Positions 59,767-64,000 of a stretch of DNA of 64,000 bases are shown here, piece by piece; the first letter of the stretch is position 1, and the number at the start of each line of letters is the position of its first letter. Position numbers and translations under genes: made by a program. This DNA comes from Viridibacterium sp035456105 (GTDB taxonomy: Bacteria; Pseudomonadota; Gammaproteobacteria; Burkholderiales; Rhodocyclaceae): assembly GCA_035456105.1 (NCBI GenBank), contig DATIDV010000022.1, positions 244,303 through 308,302 on the forward strand. Reading direction: 5' to 3'. The notes below the pieces were generated by a model. That model worked only from the letters and a program-made list of their open reading frames with translations, had not been told where the DNA came from and searched no databases.

Positions 59767-60705
59767 TTATTGAACCGGCGCACAGAACTTCAGCTGCGGA
59801 CCGACTGGCACGATGCGCGTCGGATTAATGTGCGGATGGCTCATGTAGTAGTGCCGCTTGATGTGGTCGATGTCGACCGTGGCGGCGATACCCGGCACCA
59901 GGTACAGGCGGCGCAGGTAGCGGGAGATGTTCGGGAAGTCCTCGAGCCGGTTGCGGTTGCACTTGAAGTGACCGACGTACACCGCGTCGAAGCGCGCGAG
60001 GGTCGTGAAGAGTCGCCAGTCCGCCTCGGTGGGCTGCTCACCTACGAGATACGGCTGCCTGCCGAGTAGCTCTTCCACCCAGTCCAACGCCGAAAACAGT
60101 TTCTGGACGGCGCGCTCGTAGGCTTCCTGCGAGGTGGCAAAACCGCAGCGATAGACGCCGTTGTTGATGTTGTCATAGACAAAGGCGTTGACGCGGTCGA
60201 TCTCCGCCCGCAACGGCGCGGGATAGAGGTCGACTTCTCCGGTGGCCAGGCCAGCGAAGGCGCTGTTGAACATGCGGATGATCTCGCTCGACTCGTTGCT
60301 CACGATCGTACGTGTCTGCTCGTCCCACAACACGGGCACCAGCACGCGTCCGCTGTAGTCCGGGTCGGCTGCGCGATAGACCTCGTAGAGATACTGGAAA
60401 CCATGCAGATGATCGGGCAGGACCGTGCTGAAGCACCATCCCTTTGTCATGACGGGCTCCACCACCGAGACGCTGACAAGGTCCTGCAGGCCCTTCAGGC
60501 TGCGTGCGATCAGCGTGCGGTGTGCCCAAGGGCAAGCCAGCGACACGTAGAGGTGATAGCGGCCTGCTTCGGGCTGGAACGGGTTGGCCGGGTCGGCGGT
60601 GATCCAGTGGCGGAAGGCCGAGGTCGTCCGTACGAATTCGCCCTGACTGGGGCGGGTGTCGTACCAGCCGTCATGCCACTGGCCATGCTCCAAGTATCCG
60701 CTCAC
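59767..60705 (-). CDS. Glutathione S-transferase, Xi class (glutathionyl-hydroquinone reductase, YqjG-like)
   Basis: 312-residue cytoplasmic enzyme reducing glutathionyl-hydroquinones back to hydroquinones. The Xi-class catalytic motif CPWAHR holds Cys58, with the thioredoxin-like part including VPVLWDEQTRTIVSNESSEIIRM and the helical C-terminal part with the GQPYLVGEQPTEADWRLF-type sequence and YYMSHPHINPTRIVPVGP, characteristic of the YqjG family. GTG at 60705 is preferred, with GGGAG six bases upstream; a TTG at 60750 would extend it by 15 residues. It is the third gene of the pirin operon, which points to quinone or electrophile handling. Confidence 0.9.
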   Translation of the reverse strand: MSGYLEHGQWHDGWYDTRPSQGEFVRTTSAFRHWITADPANPFQPEAGRYHLYVSLACPWAHRTLIARSLKGLQDLVSVSVVEPVMTKGWCFSTVLPDHLHGFQYLYEVYRAADPDYSGRVLVPVLWDEQTRTIVSNESSEIIRMFNSAFAGLATGEVDLYPAPLRAEIDRVNAFVYDNINNGVYRCGFATSQEAYERAVQKLFSALDWVEELLGRQPYLVGEQPTEADWRLFTTLARFDAVYVGHFKCNRNRLEDFPNISRYLRRLYLVPGIAATVDIDHIKRHYYMSHPHINPTRIVPVGPQLKFCAPVQ

Positions 60706-60766
60706 GTCGCTCTCCCGGTTTTCCACCGCGGGTTGGGCGTCAACGTCCAACCCTTTGAACCACGCC

Positions 60767-61645
60767 TCAGATGAAGGTGGACTTGTTGGCCTGCACGTAG
60801 TCTTCCAGACGGGTCAGAGGGCGCCCCAGCAAGCGCTCGCCATCGGGCGATACAAGCGCAGCCTGGTTGGTGGCAAAGACCTCGAACAGCTCCAGGAAGC
60901 CCTTGACCTGCCACGCGGGCCAACCGGCATCGAGCATGGATTGCTGGGTCACGGCGGGTTCGGGGGAAACGTATGCGACCGGCTTGCCGGTGACCTTGGA
61001 GAAAACCGCAGCCATGTCGGCACCGCTGAGCAGCTCAGGCCCGGTGATGACATAGGCTTTGCCTTCGTGCCCGCTGGTGGCCAGGACGTTGGCCGCGATC
61101 TCGCCGATGTCGCCGACATTCAAGGGGGCAAAACGCCCATCGCGCACGCCGAGGTAGAAGCCGCCCTGCTTGATGCCATCGGCCCAGCCGAGGAGGTTGT
61201 CCTGGAAGAAGATGGTCCGCAGATGTGTCCATTGCAGGCCGGAGGCTTCCAGGTACTTCTCGCCGAAGCGGAACTGGCGGGCGAACAGGATGGCTTCGTA
61301 TTCAGCACCTGCGACCGAGTAGAACAGCACGTGCTTCACCGACTTGGCGGCAACTGCGGCGTCGATGGCGTTCTTCGCATGCTCTTCTCGGTTCTCCACG
61401 TTGCCGATGATGAGGAAGAGCTTGTCCACGCCCTGGAAAGCGGCGGGCAGCGTGGCGGGTTTTTCCAGATCCATCACCACGGTCTGGATGCCGGGATACT
61501 TGTCCGCCAGCACCTTGGCCTTGGCTTCCGAATGCACGCCGGCACGAATCGTGAAGGCGTCCTTGTGCTTGCGGGTCAGCGCATCGAGGGTGACCGTGCC
61601 ATTGTGGCCGGCAGCGCCGATGATCAGAAGGGTCGGTTTGCTCAT
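60767..61645 (-). CDS. NmrA-like NAD(P)-binding oxidoreductase
   Basis: 292-residue Rossmann-fold protein of the atypical short-chain dehydrogenase (NmrA/quinone oxidoreductase QorB-like) group. The dinucleotide loop is GAAGHNG near residue 10, followed by VVMDLEKPATLPAAFQGVDKLFLI. The region around FYSVAGAEY and LRTIFFQDN replaces the usual YxxxK active site, so it may act as a redox-sensing regulator or a quinone reductase. AAGGAA precedes the ATG. It is second in the pirin-NmrA-GST operon, 61 bases before the GST gene. Confidence 0.87.
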   Translation of the reverse strand: MSKPTLLIIGAAGHNGTVTLDALTRKHKDAFTIRAGVHSEAKAKVLADKYPGIQTVVMDLEKPATLPAAFQGVDKLFLIIGNVENREEHAKNAIDAAVAAKSVKHVLFYSVAGAEYEAILFARQFRFGEKYLEASGLQWTHLRTIFFQDNLLGWADGIKQGGFYLGVRDGRFAPLNVGDIGEIAANVLATSGHEGKAYVITGPELLSGADMAAVFSKVTGKPVAYVSPEPAVTQQSMLDAGWPAWQVKGFLELFEVFATNQAALVSPDGERLLGRPLTRLEDYVQANKSTFI

Positions 61646-61752
61646 CTCATATTCCTTGGTTTGATTCAGGTTGATCTTGCTTCGGGGGAGCGCCGGACGC
61701 CCGGGACGAAATATCTTCGCCCCGATGCAACACGGGTCCGATCTTGCGAGGA

Positions 61753-62502
61753 TTACTGTTGAGTTTCGCTTGCTGCCATTTCGATGATGATGAAATGGGC
61801 GCGTTCATCCGCTAGGGAAAAGTCTAGTTCTGCCGGGCCGATGATTTCCAGCGAGTCCCGTTCCGCCAGCGTGGCAATGCCATTGATATCCACGGAGCCT
61901 TCAAAGTTGTTGATGTAGGCTTGCCGGCCCGCCTTGAGCGAGAAGGACACGCGAGCGTCCAGATCCGTTATTTCGGACACGTAGAGGTTCACATCCTGGT
62001 TCAGATGCAGCGACACTTCATCCTGGTTGCCCGGATTGCCCACGATCTGCAGGAGCTTGTTCAGGCGATCCGCTGCATCGAATTTCCGGTTCTCGTAGCG
62101 GACGGGCAAGTTGTCGGCCGGCGGCTGAATCCAGATCTGCAGGAAACGGGTGTGGCCGGCGTGATTGTTCATCTCCGAGTGCCAGACGCCGCTACCTGCC
62201 GTCACCGTCTGCACGTGGCCACGCTCCAGGGTGTCCTCGACACCGGTGGCGCTGTCCCAGTGCGTCAATTCACCGCTGACCACATAGCTGACGATTTCCA
62301 TGTCACGGTGAGGATGCTTGCCGAAACCGCTGTGCGGCAGCACATCATCGTCATTGAGAACGCGCAGCACGCCGAAGTTCATGTTCTCCGGGTTGTAGTA
62401 GTTGGCGAAGGAGAAGTGGAAGAACGTGTCTGCCGGATGCATCCTGCTGGCAGGCAGGTAATGCAGGTTCTGGGCATCAATTTCACGGTATGTGAGGGCC
62501 AT
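61753..62502 (-). CDS. Pirin-family protein (cupin)
   Basis: 249-residue bicupin. The N-terminal cupin keeps the metal ligands: HPHRDMEIV (His63, His65) and GSGVWHSEMNN (His and Glu near 107-109). Bacterial pirins such as YhhW degrade quercetin or bind transcription partners; which applies here is unknown. ATG at 62502 (MALTYREIDAQNL) gives the normal N-terminus; the longer frame crosses the divergent promoter region. It is first in an operon with an NmrA-type reductase and a GST, divergent from a LysR regulator. Confidence 0.9.
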   Translation of the reverse strand: MALTYREIDAQNLHYLPASRMHPADTFFHFSFANYYNPENMNFGVLRVLNDDDVLPHSGFGKHPHRDMEIVSYVVSGELTHWDSATGVEDTLERGHVQTVTAGSGVWHSEMNNHAGHTRFLQIWIQPPADNLPVRYENRKFDAADRLNKLLQIVGNPGNQDEVSLHLNQDVNLYVSEITDLDARVSFSLKAGRQAYINNFEGSVDINGIATLAERDSLEIIGPAELDFSLADERAHFIIIEMAASETQQ

Positions 62503-62591
62503 GTCGGTTGCTTCATCAAGTTGATGGCGCAACTTTAGGTGCTTACCATGTCGTAATAAACAACGCCACGCGCAAGCCATTCTTACGACAA

Positions 62592-63500
62592 GTGGAACAA
62601 TACGAACTGGTAACCCTGCGCAGCTTTGTAGCGGCGGTCGAGGCTGGAAGCTTTGTCCGGGCCGCGGAGCAACTCGATACCAGCACGGCGGCCATCAGCC
62701 GTCGGATCGCGGCACTGGAGCGGGCGCTGGGTAGCCAGCTGTTCAACCGCACGACCCGGCGCATCGACCTCACCGAGGCCGGTCGCCGCTTCTACCAGGA
62801 TGTGCTCACCATCATCGAGTTGCTGGGCGAAGCCGAGGAACGGGTCCGCCAGGGGACGGAAACAGCCATGGGGCTCATCCGCGTGGCCGCTCCTGTCAGT
62901 TTCGGCATCGAACGGATCGCACCGGTGCTTTCGGCATTCATGCGCAGGCACCCGGACCTCAAGATCCAGTTGCTCATGGAGGACCGCTACACCGACATCC
63001 ACGGCGAGGGCATCGATGTCGCGGTACGCATCGGGGGTCCGCTGCGCGATTCATCCTTGATTGCCACGCGCATCGGCTCGATTTCCCGCATCTTCTGCGC
63101 CGCGCCGGACTACCTGACGAAGTACGGCGAGCCGACTGCCCCCGAGCATGTGAAACAGCATTCATGCCTGCATTACAGCTTGCTGAGCTTGCGCGATGAA
63201 TGGGGCTTCCTGTTCGCGGATGCAGCGGAAACGGCCGACATCAAAAGCACGCTCTCCGCCAACAATGCCGAAGTCCTCAGGCAATGCGCCATAGATGGCA
63301 TGGGCATTACCTTGTTGCCCCGGTTCGTGGTGGCTGACGCCTTGGCGGATGGCCGATTACGGCAGATCCTGGATGCCTGCACCCCAGAGCCATCGAGTCT
63401 TTATGCGGTCAGGCCTTCGCGTCGATTCGTTCCCGTCCGGGTACGTCTCTTCATCGACTATCTGCGCGAATCGTTTGGCGAGGGCAGGCTCCAGGCTTAG
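62592..63500 (+). CDS. LysR-family transcriptional regulator of the pirin operon
   Basis: 302-residue regulator. The winged helix-turn-helix occupies about residues 1-62 (EQYELVTLRSFVAAVEAGSFVRAAEQL, TSTAAISRRIAALERALGSQLFNRTTRRI), and the effector domain follows (GLIRVAAPVSFGIERIAPVL, the CrgA/AaeR-like subgroup). GTG at 62592 is used; the open frame extends to 62508 without similarity and overlaps the pirin promoter. The 89-base spacer to pirin is the expected operator region, so it likely controls the pirin-NmrA-GST genes in response to a quinone or electrophile (inference). Confidence 0.88.
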   Translation: MEQYELVTLRSFVAAVEAGSFVRAAEQLDTSTAAISRRIAALERALGSQLFNRTTRRIDLTEAGRRFYQDVLTIIELLGEAEERVRQGTETAMGLIRVAAPVSFGIERIAPVLSAFMRRHPDLKIQLLMEDRYTDIHGEGIDVAVRIGGPLRDSSLIATRIGSISRIFCAAPDYLTKYGEPTAPEHVKQHSCLHYSLLSLRDEWGFLFADAAETADIKSTLSANNAEVLRQCAIDGMGITLLPRFVVADALADGRLRQILDACTPEPSSLYAVRPSRRFVPVRVRLFIDYLRESFGEGRLQA

Positions 63501-63811
63501 GTGACCGGCTGTCATGGAGCTGGAAGCTGCCGTAGAAGGAGCACGTCATCGACGGCGGCTCTGGCCGAAATCCACCCAGTCCGTCTCTCCGAAAATTGCA
63601 AAGCGGCCCTCCGACCACAAAAGCGCTAAGAACCTGTTTGCGATCTTCGAAACTCGTGAAAACAGGGCTGGAGTTTTCTTGAAACGCCGAAAATAAGCTC
63701 GTCATCCCGGCGAAAGCCGGGATCCAGTACCGGGCGTGCGATCTGGATCCCGGCTTTCGCCGGGATGACGATGGTTTTACAGAGATCGTGAACAGCTTCT
63801 AAGGAGCGGGC
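63501..63811. other. Intergenic region with an extragenic palindrome
   Basis: No gene accepted. It contains the large inverted repeat at 63700-63770 and the ribosome-binding site of the next gene (AAGGAG at 63801). Confidence 0.6.
63700..63770. repeat. Large extragenic inverted repeat
   Basis: Two perfectly complementary 28-base arms (63700-63727 and 63743-63770; each includes TCATCCCGGCGAAAGCCGGG or its complement) around a 15-base loop. The arm is itself palindromic (CCGGCGAAAGCCGG). Elements with this core recur between genes in many proteobacteria and are probably mobile MITE/REP-like units. Confidence 0.9.
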
Positions 63812-64000
63812 ATGGAATTCGACAGACATGATGTGAAGGATGCGGCTGCGGGCGCCATCGTCGGGCAGACGAGTGCTGCGGGCTGGCAGGCGTATGCCGT
63901 CGTCGTTTCGCGTGCTCAGGGCTATGAGCTCGACGAGGCACAACTGGCGCGTGTTGTCGCACAGCTGGAGTTGATCAGCGGCATCGCCGCACCGCTGCTG
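63812..64000 (+). CDS. Hypothetical protein, 5-prime part (continues beyond window)
   Basis: Open frame of 63 codons reaching the window edge, beginning MEFDRHDVKDAAAGAIVG and continuing with a helical stretch LDEAQLARVVAQLELI. AAGGAG five bases before the ATG supports the start. No family was recognised from the fragment. Confidence 0.6.
   Translation, partial: MEFDRHDVKDAAAGAIVGQTSAAGWQAYAVVVSRAQGYELDEAQLARVVAQLELISGIAAPLL

Noticed and set aside
60656..61762. 368-codon plus-strand open frame opposite the NmrA-like gene
   Set aside because: Antisense shadow of a gene with a clear Rossmann motif and ribosome-binding site.
1..64000. CRISPR arrays, tRNA/rRNA genes, IS elements or prophage
   Set aside because: No regularly spaced repeats, no tRNA cloverleaf or TTC-loop sequence, no rRNA, no transposase, integrase or phage structural genes were recognised.

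Overview
The window reads as one contiguous piece of chromosome from a GC-rich betaproteobacterium, most likely Rhodocyclales (Azoarcus/Thauera/Uliginosibacterium relatives). This is inferred from gene content and order: argH divergent from algZ-algR, a ppc / hemC-hemD-hemX-hemY block, a dusB-fis-purH block followed by pagP, purD and hemF, and a pilGHIJ-chpA operon beside rubredoxin, thiD, thiE and hemL. No rRNA, tRNA, IS element, prophage or CRISPR array was seen. Nearly all the sequence is coding, and the coding strand switches frequently.

Left part (1-13.3 kb): a truncated Pot-type ABC ATPase, uraD (urate breakdown), a LysR regulator and monothiol glutaredoxin grxD. Then comes a minus-strand operon that resembles the poorly described HPr-rel-A system: a Tat-like secreted protein, a PqqD-like chaperone, an HprK-related kinase and a nucleotidyltransferase. 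A near-consensus sigma-54 promoter precedes it. Next are a Ser/Thr kinase fused to a cyclic-nucleotide-binding domain, argH, the AlgZ/AlgR two-component pair, a small unknown protein and a membrane acyltransferase.

Middle part (13.4-49.6 kb): mostly core functions. These are ZntB/CorA, PEP carboxylase, the uroporphyrinogen genes hemCD with hemXY, a lipoprotein/protease/DUF898/M48 envelope cluster, hemF (with an unusual insertion), purD, pagP (lipid A palmitoylation), purH, fis and dusB. The Pil-Chp twitching chemosensory operon (pilG, pilH, pilI, pilJ, chpA) follows, then rubredoxin, thiD, thiE, hemL, a polyserine-linker secreted protein, MgtE, a lipoprotein and MtgA. AlgZR and Pil-Chp in one neighbourhood fits a surface-motile organism using type IV pili.

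Right part (49.8-64 kb): an accessory segment. Two paralogous unknown proteins, a DyP-type heme peroxidase, a catalase-like heme protein lacking a catalase Asn, and a class 3 lipase form a compact heme/lipid-oxidation cluster that I could not match to a described system. It is followed by a GH105-like pectin-degradation hydrolase, groESL under a perfect CIRCE operator with tandem operator-like repeats upstream, and a pirin / NmrA reductase / glutathionyl-hydroquinone reductase operon divergent from a LysR regulator. A 28-bp-arm extragenic palindrome lies before a truncated final gene.

The two strongest candidates for undescribed biology are the sigma-54-driven HPr-rel-A operon (about 3.4-6.6 kb) and the peroxidase/catalase-like/lipase cluster (about 49.8-54.8 kb). 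Translations and gene boundaries are seen directly; family names rest on motif recognition by eye, and no database search was run.
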